Below are positions 11,231 to 23,040 of a stretch of 64,000 nt of DNA, in pieces. The first letter of the stretch is position 1; every line of letters starts with the position of its first letter. The notes below the pieces were generated by a model. That model did not search any database. It was not told where the DNA came from and worked only from the letters and a program-made list of their open reading frames with translations. The DNA comes from Fasciola hepatica (taxonomy: Eukaryota > Platyhelminthes > Trematoda > Plagiorchiida > Fasciolidae): NCBI GenBank assembly GCA_948099385.1, contig CANUEZ040000199.1:3916001-3980000 (forward strand). Direction: 5' to 3'. The position numbers and the translations under genes are program-made.

Positions 11231-11830
11231 ACATGCTTGCGCATGGGTACAACCGCAATGGTCACAGAGGTCAAATGCTTTATTAATGACAACTGGTAAC
11301 CAGAACCTGAATCTTGGAGTGGATGACCACAAGGGATCCCAATATATCAGAAGTGATGGCGAGCCGAACGACAGTGGATTAGCGTCTACCACCAAAGTGC
11401 CGATGACAGCGAGGATTCAAACCTCTGACCCCCAAAATGGTAAACAAACGCTCTGAGGCATTCAAGCACCACCGGTTGCGACCCTCTAACTGCCAGAAAA
11501 ACGCCAAGAGCTGTCGTGTGCAAACTCAACCTTGTTGTTCATCGCAACCAACGTGCAAACGCATGCTAATCCAATAAAATATATAAGATGATCTATTTAG
11601 CGGTTAATAAATCTGCTGTGAAACAACTAGGGGAAAATCGAAGGACATCTCAAAGCTAGATCTATAAGAGGACATTTCAACTACCAACCAAAGTCCGTCT
11701 TTGAGAAATCGCAGAACGCTGTAACCTACAGCGGGAGGCCTTGCGCTTTGTCAGATCGAATTGTTAGTGGTTGTGGACAGATTTGGCTGATGTACAGGGA
11801 CGGTATCAGGGGCTGGCTACTCCAACGAGC
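11231..11830 (+). repeat. Module S, copy 1 (contains a minus-strand tRNA-derived SINE)
   Basis: This is a direct repeat of 58138-58730, from ATGCTTGCGCATGGG to the GACGGTATCAGGGGCTGG block, with moderate divergence throughout. The first 300 bp contain a tRNA-like unit in reverse orientation. The last 160 bp are the module also found at 1957-2112. On the right side of the window S follows B directly, while here about 2.6 kb separates B from S. Confidence 0.8.
11402..11472 (-). repeat. tRNA-derived SINE head, copy 1
   Basis: On the minus strand this reads GTGGTGCTTGAAT..., with a B-box-like AGAGGTTTGAATCCTCG close to the 3' side. It is the partner of the better-preserved unit at 58310-58379. 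The acceptor stem is weaker here, so on its own it would not be called. Confidence 0.5.
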
Positions 11831-13556
11831 TCATTCGGTCCCATGAAAAATTTCTCAGGTTGGAGTTGCAAGCATGAGTCATATCTGTGTGTTATAGTAG
11901 GTTACCATATGCCTGAGCAGAAAATGAAAATAAACGAATAGACGGGACACTTCGATCCATTTCTGAACCGAGCTGTAAATCATACAACGAACGTATAAAT
12001 CCAAGATGTCCGAGGGCCGTACAATGTCATTTGTGAACCAGCAAGTATAGGAGAGATTACCACCGAGAAAGATAGCATACCACCTTCAGTATATAAATGC
12101 TAGCTGTTGTCACTGATCGACAAGCTGCACAAACTTTTGAATCCTTTTGACAAGAAAGAGTCTTCCTGAGTGATTCGGACACATTAAAAATTACCGTTCG
12201 AAAACTACCTATGAATCTACTCGATCGACACAGCTATAGACATAATTTTTACGCTCTTATTCAATCACGTATCGGTTGTGTGAAACCATTCCACTCGAAC
12301 GAATCAGGGGAGTTTCCACCATGGCATAGGTTGCGTGGACAAGATTTTCACAATGCTTTGAGAAGTGGAGTACCGGTACAGGTCCTAGCAGTCCATAGTG
12401 GCCTTTTTCGTCGACTTTAGGTTTGGTTACGTTTCGACTATTAGGGAGTCTGGGCGATAACTGATTTTGATGTGATGGCATATAAACTAGCAAAGCTTCT
12501 AAGGGAACACTACTCGTCAATTATGGCCCGGGTTCCAGGAATGACGAAGAATCCTCCCAGTTTTATTCACAATCAGAGACAAATAAGACTGCGCTCTTTC
12601 ACTGACACTCTTCAACTAAGCCACCGACTAGATAGTGGATAAGGCACTGGCTTCTAACCAGTGATATATATGTTAGTGAGGAATTGCACAACTTCGACCT
12701 GGAATTTACGAATGACAGTGTTAGGCTATGGCATTCCCCGCTACTCTTCAGGAATCTGTTGATCGAACCTACTTATCCGTCTGTTCATTCGGGGCAGAAG
12801 TGAACACAGAGTTGAAAGCCCCCGGCGGGCTGCCGTAGCTCACACAGCATAGTACACGTGACAATAAAGTTCAGTGTCATACATTGTTATCAAAAAGAAT
12901 ACGCACGACGTAAGTCTAATTTAATTGAGCTATTCGTCAAATATTTCACAGATGAATGGATAATTAATTAGTTATTTGATAAGTTACGCATAAGAAACCC
13001 AACCGATTTGAGTAGACGACACCAGCTCTTTGGTAAAGAAATACATTCGGTTTATTCTTCTCTAGATACATCATATTGATGAAGGATATAAATGATTTAT
13101 AAGGATTTGGAGTACATTGGGAACCGTTTCATTCGAGAAGGGATATTAATTTCACCTACCATGTGGTACAAGACCTACATTTTATCACCCTAACTATCCC
13201 AAACAGAATTCAAATGTGGATGTTGTAATACAAGAGAACGACCCTGTTTTAAGATAAGAACTTAGTATATTGAGCCCGGGGATATTCGCATCGCTTATCT
13301 CAAGGAAATAAGCATTTATAAATGAATCCCACATGTTTTAGGCCTTCGTGGGTGCAAGTGTAGAATTACCATTTTGTGACAGTTTCAATCAAATGTCCTG
13401 CTTCATGAACATTGCACTTCTAGCTGCAAAATATGAGTATAAACATAATGTTGTTTTACATAAAACGTCGAACTTCGATGCCACAGTCTTGACCAAAATG
13501 TTGGTAGTCAGTTATTGGACACTACATCAGCTTGGAGGATAGACCAACTTGAACGG
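11831..13556 (+). repeat. A module, copy 2 (diverged, direct)
   Basis: This segment is colinear with about 2112-5230 of the left outer arm but shorter. Anchors are GCTGTTGTCACTGATC (12103 and 2396), the GACACCAGCTCTTTGGTA block (13018 against ACACCAGCTCTTTAGTA near 4674), and the GTGCAAGTGTA block (13353 against 5009). Divergence is much greater than between the two outer arms, so this copy is older. No coding frame is shared. Confidence 0.7.
12612..12690 (+). repeat. tRNA-Arg-like remnant inside A copy 2
   Basis: The segment AGTGGATAAGGCACTGG is followed by a seven-base loop CTTCTAA closed by ACTGG/CCAGT. This is a canonical anticodon arm with anticodon TCT preceded by a D-arm-like sequence. 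The T arm is not intact, so it is not a functional tRNA gene. It could be a decayed tRNA or the head of a tRNA-derived SINE. It is absent from the corresponding part of the outer arms. Confidence 0.35.
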
Positions 13557-16500
13557 GTCAATAGTGTTCAACAATACGCACCACAATAGCCTCAGCTGTT
13601 AGCAGAAACTACGTGACTAAGACTGGCTCTAATCTCGGGCCTGTCTCCAATTTCAAAAGAGTCAGTCCCGGGGTTACTGAACATAATGATGTTTTCCCAA
13701 CAGGAGCTATAACCGTGTAGTTCTGGTGGATTTGTGGCAGAAATACTCGCATTTATCCTATGTTTATCAAAAGGGATTGTCAACGTAGCTTATCGAAGAT
13801 TTCTTTCTTCAAAGTATCAGCTATTCTTGATTCAATCACAGGAGTACCTCCTGCAAATTTGATAGGGGGTTATTTGTCTTGTCCTCCGCCCAAGCTTATC
13901 CAGTGCTTGATGGGGATGGTCTGACGACTTGATGACGATACTTTGCTGAAAGGTGTGTGATCTGTTATTTGTAACAGAAGAATAAATAGGGCAAATTAAA
14001 AAAGGGTAAACTCAATATGCAGACACATTTTCAACGTGAAATGGGAAGGAACCGTGTTAACGATTGGAAATGAACTGGCAGCTTGTTTCTTTAGTTGTAT
14101 TGAACACTACATATACGTTTACCGTTCAAACTCACTTTTTTCATACCATGTTTGGTTTTCCGAGCTGCATGACTTGCTTCGTGTCTGTTGCGTAGTTTAA
14201 GTGTTGTCCCGTGGGCTACAACCATTTTTACTGGGGAAAGTTTATTGAGAGTGTGCATAATATAAGAAATTTTGTAGAGGCTAATAAATCAACGCACTTG
14301 GGTGATTCAAATTTAGTTGGTTCCAATAGACATTGGTAATTCTGAAAATGTTCTTCGACGGATATTTGCAGAAAACTTATTTGGATGTCTGTTTGCTTGT
14401 AACTGAGAGATTCCGTGGTAAAGCGATAGAGGGTGATTGAAGCATTTTAACTTAGGTTAGGATCCAGTGCAGTACGGATGGAAAACCATGGAAGATTTAA
14501 CCGCGTCCGTGGTATACAGCGGTGCACTGTACTATCCAATTGAATAAGCAAGTGTACAGGACCAACAAAAATGGAGCTTGGAAATGTGGAATGATTTTGC
14601 TGTTGTATTTTAATTACATGAGTTTCACATTGATTTTCACATCAATTACTACGGTTCTCAAGGCAGGAAGTTTGCTTTCTCGGGTGTCAGAATCTCATTC
14701 ATGCTACTCGTGCTTTCGCGGAAGATTCTGATGAGGGCCGATTGTGTGGAGACGGTAAACGACCCGTGTGTGATAAATGGCTAGCTCCCAACAAAGCAAG
14801 AAGCAGAATGTGGTCAGCAATTAAATTAGTCTCCTGTTTAACGTGCAATCATCCGCTGTCAACCCACATTGTAGACGATTACACAAATTTTATACTATAC
14901 AGGATGAACAAAACATCAAGATAATGACGGAATCATTGAGGATTGAACCGGTGTGATCAATGATTCATTATCTGTGTGGTGGTTATTGGAAATGAACAAC
15001 CGTGAAACAAGAACTCCTCACTCTGTGGACATATAAATCAATGAAGACCATTTTAGATAGGCAAGAAATGAGGTGGTTATTTGTGAGCATGAGATGAGGT
15101 CAAAACTCAATGCAAGGGAAAAAGAATTTATGTAACAGTTATAGCTCAAATGCCACATTCACGATTTGTCGGACTGATGATCACCACCTAAAAGAACCCT
15201 CCTAAACTCTACCTGAGTGACATGCTACTCAACGACATGTTATGGTCGCAACGCGCACTCCATCCTTGATTGACAAACTGGCAACGAGAATGAATATTGT
15301 TAATGTACCGAAGAAATTTGCTGTATATTGAACGACACTTCATGGAATATTGGACTATTCCGTAGTTTTCTGTAATAAATGCAACCAAAAATGTTTTACT
15401 CTGGACAACATTTTTCATGGTAGATAAGCCTGTCTGAAATCAGAAATCGCTTCAGCAGTTCAAGTCTAAAAGAATGAGGCTTGTACAGCATCTCGAAGTG
15501 AGGTCTGCGCATGGTTTAGTGGAATAATCTATTGATTTAAATTTATGATGTGGGTGGTAAGGATCATACCCACCTAAAACACGTTTTGAAGTTGGACCCA
15601 GTATGCCATGGTTGTATTATTATCGGCGATATCTCCCACAGTACGGTGTACCATGGTCTTTCGATCAACTCATAACGAGAAATATATAAACTAATAATCA
15701 CCTAGACTCTTCGTCACAAAACGACTGGGTCTAGGGCGAGATACTGGGACTGCCGTGGGCGAGTAAAGGTCAAAGATAGACCACCCATTAGCCTGAATTA
15801 GAACACACCTGATAAGCGCGGTTCGAGGAGGAGGATAACAACGGCAACTGGTGACCAATGGTTAAAAGAATTATTTCCTGCTTTGAGTTTTCTGCCAGAT
15901 TTCAAGTCGTTCGTGGAAATCAATACTCTCAGATCTTGACGAAAAACACTACCCGAGAGAGCAACGGAAACCGATTGGAACTGTCCAACCAAACATCCTT
16001 TCTGGTAAGACCTGGTAGTGTGCAATATTAGATGCTCTGTTTGCGTACAAAAATATTTGAGTCGAGAAGCGAACAGGACATCCGTGGAATGCACTCCATG
16101 ACGGATTATTTACACAAAACGGAATTTTACCGATTCAGTCTTGGTAACAAGTAGTTCAGATTAGCATAACCGTCTTGCTAGATGATAGTAGGCATATGCG
16201 AAATCTACTACACCTATTTGCGCATTATTATCCATTCGTCTGGTAGAAAACAAGGTCGGCTGACGAAACCAGGGTAAATGTCCAGTGGCAGTTTTGTAGT
16301 ATTTGTCAAAATGACGGAACGTTTCCATGTCATTTCCCAAACCGAGCAACCGCAAAAATTCCACTCAAACAAGACAGGCCGTGAAGCATCATGGTTACGG
16401 ATTACGTTGCGTATCGATTGCATTCCCTTGTCTACTAAATGAAAACAATTTAGCCTTCAATATTCAGTACAGATCTGCTGTTGCGACTATACTGATGTAT

Positions 16501-18333
16501 AGGGCTGTGAATCTAGCAGTAACTTAGTTTCACTAGCTACACGCACGATATGGGCAGAACACGATTAAGGGCAGCAGAACAATTTCCAATCAAATAACCG
16601 TGTTTATCGATGATTCGTGGTTCTAAATAATACAATAAGCATAAATATACAGCATATAAAAGACTTACAGCCAGGTGAGAAACCAAGAACAATGGGCAAT
16701 AAGCTTCCGAAAATCGGGACAGCGAAGAAAATAAAAACGGTCCACATAGCAGGCAGCTGAACGAAACTGTAGCGCAGTTCGGTTGTGGTACAATCGATAA
16801 ATCAAGAACGTTCATCGTCAAAGATCAATAAATCGATTACAAACGCGTGAATTGGACTGTGGTTGCAATGGTTAAAAGTGTCAATAACAAATAAATACAA
16901 ATAAGCTAATTCTGTGGAGTAAACAAGAGTACGTGCCAACATGAATGGGCGAATCCGGCAATAGATCTGGTAATGCTGTTGGCGTATGACGGCCAATAGT
17001 GGAGTGCACTGACAGAACGCTAAGACTGGGAGTTCGAGCCTCCGCTCGGCAGTACAAATGAAACACTCAGTAAGATTATACAACAGCAGAAGTGTAGACC
17101 TTCGGGCAAACAAGGTTACGAACAAATACGTGAACTGTTCATGTAATAAGTACCATGAAACTCAAGTATAAACTGATGTGATACCTTAGAAACAGGGAAA
17201 ATACATTACTCACTACTAATAAGTAACTAAACAGAAGACAAAAGGACAAACTCTAATTACGATTCGTAATTAACATCTGCCATCTGATATATTTTTCAAT
17301 TTATCCCTGTCACCGATGCAGTTTTTTTTAATTTGTCGCTTTTGAATATATTTATTCTGATTTGAACCCGGAAAATAAAGTTTTGCAGTTTTGAATCATA
17401 ATCATTTTACTTTAATGACAGGAGTATCCTTTGTGAAGAAACAAGTCTAACACAAGTTTGTAATTTTACCATCATTTTCATAAGCTTTTTAGATTTACAC
17501 AAGAATAGACCGCAACATCCCGATTTGAACAAATACTATTGGGATTCCACTGGACTGAAAAAACAGGGGCAGCCTTTTGGTTATCCTAGATTTCTATCTT
17601 TATATCGAAGAGCATTTTGAATCTTCCACTTCGTGAAAGCCATGGCACCAAAAATATCTGAAAGCGCAAACATTCGATGGTGTTTTCCTAATACCATCTC
17701 CTGAAAACGTTGTGAGGCCATCAGGACATCCACTTTTTATGTTCTGGCATTCAGCACGTTATTCTGTGCTTGAAATTGTGGACGAACTCACATACAGGGT
17801 GACTGTGGCTATCCACTGAAGAATTAGATAAGTTTCTATTGCTTGAAAGTGGCAGGGTGCAGTAAACGTTGTTTCGATACTCGAGCACTGATTGCTTTAA
17901 AAATAAACACTGACGTCTGTGATAGTATATTTTGGCATCAGCGAAACCTATATCTTGCCAGAACCGTGCGCTAAAGAAATATCTTTGAAGAAAGTGTTTC
18001 AAACGAGAAACCCACTCCTTGACAAATCAATAACATAAAGATTGGAAAAGTGATAGGGGGAATAAAATTCTCGCGCTCAAAATGTGAACATAACTATGCA
18101 AATGCATTGTTGAATCAGAAATCAAACCTCACACAAAAGTGACTGTTTGGTGAGAAATATTTTCTTGTGTACGCCTAACTGGTCAGAATTCCCAGTTATG
18201 CCCACTTTAGGACCACATCTTAGCCAGCGTGCCTTGGTGAGTTCACACAGTGATGGCAGCTGTTTACAAATGGAATTTCGCTAGCCTTATGCTGGGTACT
18301 GGTGTGTCGTATCTTATTGTTTCACACAAAATA
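13557..18333. other. Unassigned 4.8-kb stretch
   Basis: I see no recognisable domain, long frame, array or terminal repeat here. Frames of 60-107 codons (for example 15798-16094 and 16802-17125, both minus) lack motifs and occur on both strands. Two weak tRNA-like patches near 15505-15575 and 16985-17065 were considered and rejected. It may be old repeat DNA beyond recognition by eye. Confidence 0.4.
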
Positions 18334-18664
18334 TTAGTACAACATTTTTACATTTCAAAACAATTCCTATGTACCATGGAAACTCCATTGTGCAAAACGG
18401 GCTGTGCCAACGAAACAATAACAGTGGATAATCCAAGATGTGAAGGTCCTTGAAATAATAATTTCATGAGAACAAAATAATGTTGAGCACTAGTATTGTA
18501 AGGGATGTGAGATGGGATTTTTGTGTTTGAAAATGTTTTGTTTTCAATGTGTACACCTGTTGGACTTTACAGTTGAGCCTTCATTGTTATGACACAGGGG
18601 AAATATGACTAGCCCGATAGCAGTTCATTTTGAACGCGTAACGGGAGTGGCACGCGTGTTTCGT

Positions 18665-18691
18665 CGTGTGTGTGTGTGTGTGTGCGTGTGT
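18665..18691 (+). repeat. (TG)n microsatellite in the left inner arm
   Basis: A short TG run with one interruption. Its complement, a CA run at 28234-28261, lies at the matching place of the right arm. Confidence 0.9.
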
Positions 18692-19916
18692 ACGGTCATA
18701 CTCTGGTCCAGTAGATTTCCTAATGCAGGCCAAATTAAAAATGTCATCATTAAATCTTGGACAGTAATTCACTTCGAGGAAGCACGGTTTTCCCTCCCCG
18801 CGAGGATTTTGTGCTGCTTAGCAGTACAGTTATAGGCCGGTTCCAATATTTGTTTCCCAACTCAAGGCAACTGTGTACTTTTCCGTAGAAACGTAGACAA
18901 TAATTCACCATGAGCATCCCCAGGTCTTGATCGTGAGCCAAGGGGAAAGATGCCCAATGGATAGATGCCGTGCAGAAAAATGGATCCAGATTCAAGAGTA
19001 AAAAACAGAACAACCGCATAAACGGAAATTCAACTTGTGTACGCTTGTCTGAGGGACGGAGGGCTAGGGACATGTCAAGACGACCACGAAAGTGGAAATG
19101 TTACTTACCACTGAATGCAGAAACACCTCGTTAGTCGCCTTCTGCTAGGACTATCACCAAGCGACATCAATGACTACAGATGTAAAACGAAAACTCAATG
19201 GCAGTTCTTTGGTTAGCCGCGGTTATTGAGAATGACAAATATAGGTTTCAATGGAAGGGGATAATACTGATGCGGGAGATCCTTATAACAGCGGAGTTCA
19301 CAAGTACCGGCTGCCATAGTGGCCCAACTGATGGAATTACGGCTGTTGACCACAAATAACAAATAGCTTCAACTACAGATAGCACTGATTTTTGAATGAA
19401 ACAAATTCCCCAAATGAAGTTTGGAATTATTAGGTACTGTACTGATTTGTATTGACTTCGTTTATTCTATGATGTTTTCTGGGCCGTTTAAGTTAGGTAG
19501 CCTTCGCTACTAGAGAGGCATGTCTAAGTAGTATGGACCAGCATAAAACATGCAGAGCAAACTTTATGGTCGAAGTTGGTATGTGACCAAATAACCTTTA
19601 TTTTTTCATTTGTGGTTCATATTCTCATATTTGTTGATGGACATCGATCACGCAATGGGAAATTCGGCCGGTTTTTCGTACGTTATCCATAAAGGTAAGG
19701 CAAATAACGCAGAATTTCTTTGGGTTTATCAGTCACCAAGTGGTAAGTAAGTGACATAGGAGAGTTACATTAGAGTGCAAGATTTACGTGAGTGATCCGC
19801 AAGTTCGAGGGTTTTTAATCTCATTCACAATTCTTTATTGCATCTAACCCAAGAGGTAGCTTGTTTTTCTCATTAGAACTCCTGAGACGACCGTACATTG
19901 AACAGTATCTCGTAGT

Positions 19917-20142
19917 GGCAATGCGGATTGTGAAACTTCGGAAGTCGGTAGAGTCAAGGAGTTGGACTTACCGTGGGTTTCACTTATTTGTATAAATCGT
20001 CTGTGATCGTTTTGCTTTTCTGAGAGTGGATAATGATGTAGAAATTTTGTTTACCAGTTAATTGATCCGATGTCCCGCGACAGTTTGGTAGGTTCCCTCG
20101 TCACAGAGTAGCATTTTTATCACTTCCTTATAATCCGAGTTG

Positions 20143-20143
<1 letters not shown>
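19917..20143 (-). pseudogene. Penelope-like RT 5' fragment, left inner arm
   Basis: On the minus strand this is the same 227-bp fragment as 26783-27009, and it matches 28645-28871, which continues into a recognisable Penelope RT. Translation gives DYKEVIKMLLCDEGTYQTVA, like the region before the first RT motifs of Penelope-like elements. Homology stops at GCATTGCC. It abuts a (TA)n tract at 20144. Confidence 0.65.

Positions 20144-20204
<61 letters not shown>
20144..20204. repeat. (TA)n microsatellite, left inner arm
   Basis: About 61 bp of perfect TA repeat. It borders the Penelope fragment and is the main length difference between the inner arms. Tyr-Ile repeat frames over it are artefacts. 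Confidence 0.95.
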
Positions 20205-20206
<2 letters not shown>

Positions 20207-20420
20207 CACGAAAGTAATCGTTCAAACATCGCCCGCAATGTAGGTTTAAAATTCCATCATGGATGCTAACCAATATTAATGTAGTAAAATGCTGCATGCA
20301 TATAATATCAGTTGCGATAATCCATTTGGCTCTACACCTGAAATGACGACCAAAGACATAGATGTTCGACGAGTGTAAACTCAGAAGTGTGGTAGTTTTC
20401 CTTATTGTGCATACGTAATT

Positions 20421-22290
20421 TTACCTCCATGTTTCATTGGCCTTATCTGTGATGCATCCTAAATAAGTGCTCGCATTTCGTGCATAATCTGGTAGACGAT
20501 AGGTAGTCATTCGTAAAACATGAACAAGCCACAGAACGCGGTGTAGAGGGCAGCCATCCGTGCCTAACGTACGACGGCCCACCTTGTCATCACTCACTCG
20601 ATGTTCTCGCCAGACAAGAACAATGCTTCGGATACATCGGTTATCGAATACGGAAAGACACCCAGCATCGTCCACGCGAAGTGGCCGGGTCTCACAACAT
20701 TAAGGTGGAACACTGCGAACAACGGCAGTGTACATCTTTCCGCTAATAGAGCCACGTGTCACGACGACGCCACAGGTATCGCAGGTCTGCAAAAGCTTCT
20801 CTAGCTCTCGTTTAACGTGAGCTAATCTCCTCCCCAACACCACCTCTAGCTTTCATCAAGTTCTCAAGGTTCTTGAAGATGTCCATTGAATCCAGCTAGT
20901 GACCATAAACGGTGAGTGCAGGCACAGGCTCTTGCCAATCCTGTGAAAGCACTTTGCACTTGGAAGAAACAAAGTGCACACCATATCCGTATACTTCAAT
21001 CACCAAGCTGTGGAAAACGTGTTGTATTGTCTGTGCATTGCCGCTTAGCAAGTAGGCAACGTCAGCATATTCCAAGTCAAGAACTCTGTTCCTTGGGAGA
21101 AGTTCAACTCCACCGGTCGGAAGACCAGACAAGGCAGTCCGTAGAACATCCTCTATGTCACAATTGAAGAGAAATGGGCATATAGGGTAGTCTTGTCGTA
21201 CTCCACTGCAGACGACCACAAGGGGGCCAAAGTTGGCCGTAGGCCCTCACCCGACCTGATAGGTGACAGTACAACTCATTGATGAGAGATACATACTTCT
21301 CAGATACTCCATTACTCAGTGAACCATCCCATAGTACAATGCTATCGAGAGAGTCAGAGGCCGCACGAATGTCCAGGAATACGATGACCACTGGTAGTCG
21401 GAAAGTGTGAGGGTGCCCAACAACCTGTCAGGGGGTGGATAATTGGTCGATATATCTAGGACCTGCACGAAACTCAGCGCAATCTTTGCTCTAGCTCTTT
21501 CCACAGGAGGGATCTGCTCGGAATCCCGAATGTTTCAGCACAAAACATGAAGTCTTCTACAGGTTGCAACCAACCATCTTTAAAAACGACTAAGGGAAGG
21601 CCATGAGAGTCAGGCGCTTTGCGATTTCCTGACTCGTGGATTTCCCTGCGGATTTCCACCTCAGTAAGGGGATATGTGGATACGGACCACTGGAATTGTA
21701 CCGGAAGGGATACAGAAGAGATTAACACTGAGGACCAAACCAACTGTCTGAAAGTGCTCCACCCAACGTTTGAGACGCCTTTGCTTGGTGTGAAACGAGG
21801 GACCGTCAGGTGCCAAAATTGCTTCACTCGCACACACTGACTTTCCACCGGTGACTCTGGAGAGATTGAACAGCTTACGGGAATTTTCCATGGTTGCAGC
21901 ATGTTCCATTTCTGATGCGCGTTGTGACCACTAAATGTCGCGCTCCCTACGAAGGCTCGCGCTGAATGCACGTCTCGCCACAGGTCGTGCTTCGTTGCGT
22001 TCGCTCCCAGCTGTGATTGACTTGCGTGCGTGTAGAAGGTGCACAGATTCAGCAGAAATCCAGGGCCTCCGGACAAGACGAGACAGGCCTTAGCTTACTA
22101 GGCCAGCAATATCCAAAGCAATCTTGATCAGCGACCCGTGCTGGTCTATGCCCTCATGTGGGACTACAGTTCGCTCTTCAGCTAGCGTGTTTTGAAAGAT
22201 GGATAAGCACGATGGATTGGATAGCTTATCGTAATCTAACCGTCGTGCATCGAGTGTTTGGCGAACCCAATCAAAAACATGGGCAGCCTA
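20421..22290 (-). pseudogene. RTE-like non-LTR retrotransposon ORF2 remnant
   Basis: Read on the minus strand from 22290 to 20421, the order is: a linker with DKLSNPSCLSIFQNTLAEER; RPWISAESVHLL; MEHAATMENSRKLFNL with SRVTGGK; EAILAPDG; RRLKRWVEHFQT; EVEIRREIHESGNRKAPD; then, after an internal deletion near 21474, FRAGPRYIDQLSTP; VIVFLDIRAASDSLDS; SGVRQDYPICPFLFN; LDLEYADVAYLLSG; SSKCKVLSQDW; CLSVFDNRCIRSIVLVWREH and RVSDDKVGRRTLGTDG. These are the pre-RT region, the RT fingers and palm, and the conserved C-terminal region of a single-ORF RTE-like element. The YADD active site reads YADV, and there are several frameshifts and stops, so it is inactive. Only the part up to 21473 is shared with the right arm. 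Confidence 0.88.
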
Positions 22291-23040
22291 AAGTAAACTA
22301 ATGGGGGGTCAGAATTAAGGAGGGGGGGTGCTCCAGTAAGAGTGACAGTTTTGCATGCAACCCAGCCATTTGTGGCTTACAGAGATTTGGTCGGTCTGGG
22401 TCGACTGTCGAATTGAAGAGTGCAGATTCCACGTGGCCTACAGGGGGATAGAATATCTGAAGTTTGTAATGGCGAGGAGCCAGAAACCGTTCCCCATTTT
22501 CTGAGCTACAGGTATCTAGCCCAAAAAAGCTTCCCAGATGCGCCTTATTCGATGACAGCAGAATGTCTGTCTGAGCACATGACCGTTCATTCCGAGCACA
22601 ACATTTCAGATATAGTGTCCCATACCGTTCTGTATAAGTCTACCGAATAAAAGATAACAGGCTATGCATTTATGATCAGCGGTTCGGACATCATTTTCGT
22701 CTGCGGCATCTTTATAAGCGTCACCGGGATAGGATGTAATGCAATATTAACTCTTGTTACAATACTTAGTGGTTCATTTGTCTCGAAGACAATCACTCCT
22801 GGTGAGTATCGAAGGATCTGTGGTAGTTCCAGGGATTATGCCCTGGGTTAGAATAGAGAACCGTTCTGCGATGGTCAGTCGTTGATTTTTAATTAATTAT
22901 TAACTGATATTACTAGGCTGAGACGTGAAACCCATTCCATACTTGAACCATAACTCGGGTGTCGTAAACAACCAATCGCTCTCCGATCAACTCTCGAATT
23001 GTTGCTACTTGGTATCCACGGACCGGAAACGATGAATGAA
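22291..23040. other. Unassigned part of the inner spacer
   Basis: No confident feature. A G-rich patch (AGGAGGGGGGGTGCTCC) lies near 22320. The plus frame 22420-22650 has a faint resemblance to cysteine-containing tails of some non-LTR elements, too weak to annotate. Confidence 0.35.

Larger units (their letters stand above)
18334..21473 (+). repeat. Inner inverted repeat, left arm
   Basis: The arm is the reverse complement of 25430-28588. All longer frames have exact counterparts: 20896-21219 with 25684-26007, 20421-20675 with 26228-26482, and 18750-19073 with 27853-28176, with identical translations. Paired coordinates sum to 46903 inside the AT tract and 46926 outside it, so the only clear length difference is the (TA)n tract (about 61 against 82 bp). 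The inner breakpoint falls in the RTE reverse transcriptase at 21473/25430; the outer one lies at GTACTA (18334/28588). Contents from left to right are an unassigned 1.6 kb, a Penelope fragment, (TA)n, and the 3' half of an RTE remnant. Confidence 0.93.

Noticed and set aside
15505..15575. Possible tRNA-derived SINE head (GTGGGT...ACCCAC arm)
   Set aside because: The T loop is too long, the anticodon arm is weak, and no second copy was found.
16985..17065. Possible tRNA-like segment with GGAGTTCGAGCCTCC
   Set aside because: A T-arm-like hairpin is present but no convincing acceptor, D or anticodon arms.
18750..19073. 107-codon frame duplicated exactly at 27853-28176
   Set aside because: Identity is explained by the inner inverted repeat. 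The protein has no recognisable motif or coding signal.
20058..20297. Tyr-Ile repeat frames over the TA tracts (also 26606-26868)
   Set aside because: They are translations of the TA microsatellite with no flanking domain.
22420..22650. Frame with EVCNGEEPETVPHFLS resembling a Cys-His tail of some non-LTR elements
   Set aside because: Only a few residues match and nothing adjacent supports it.
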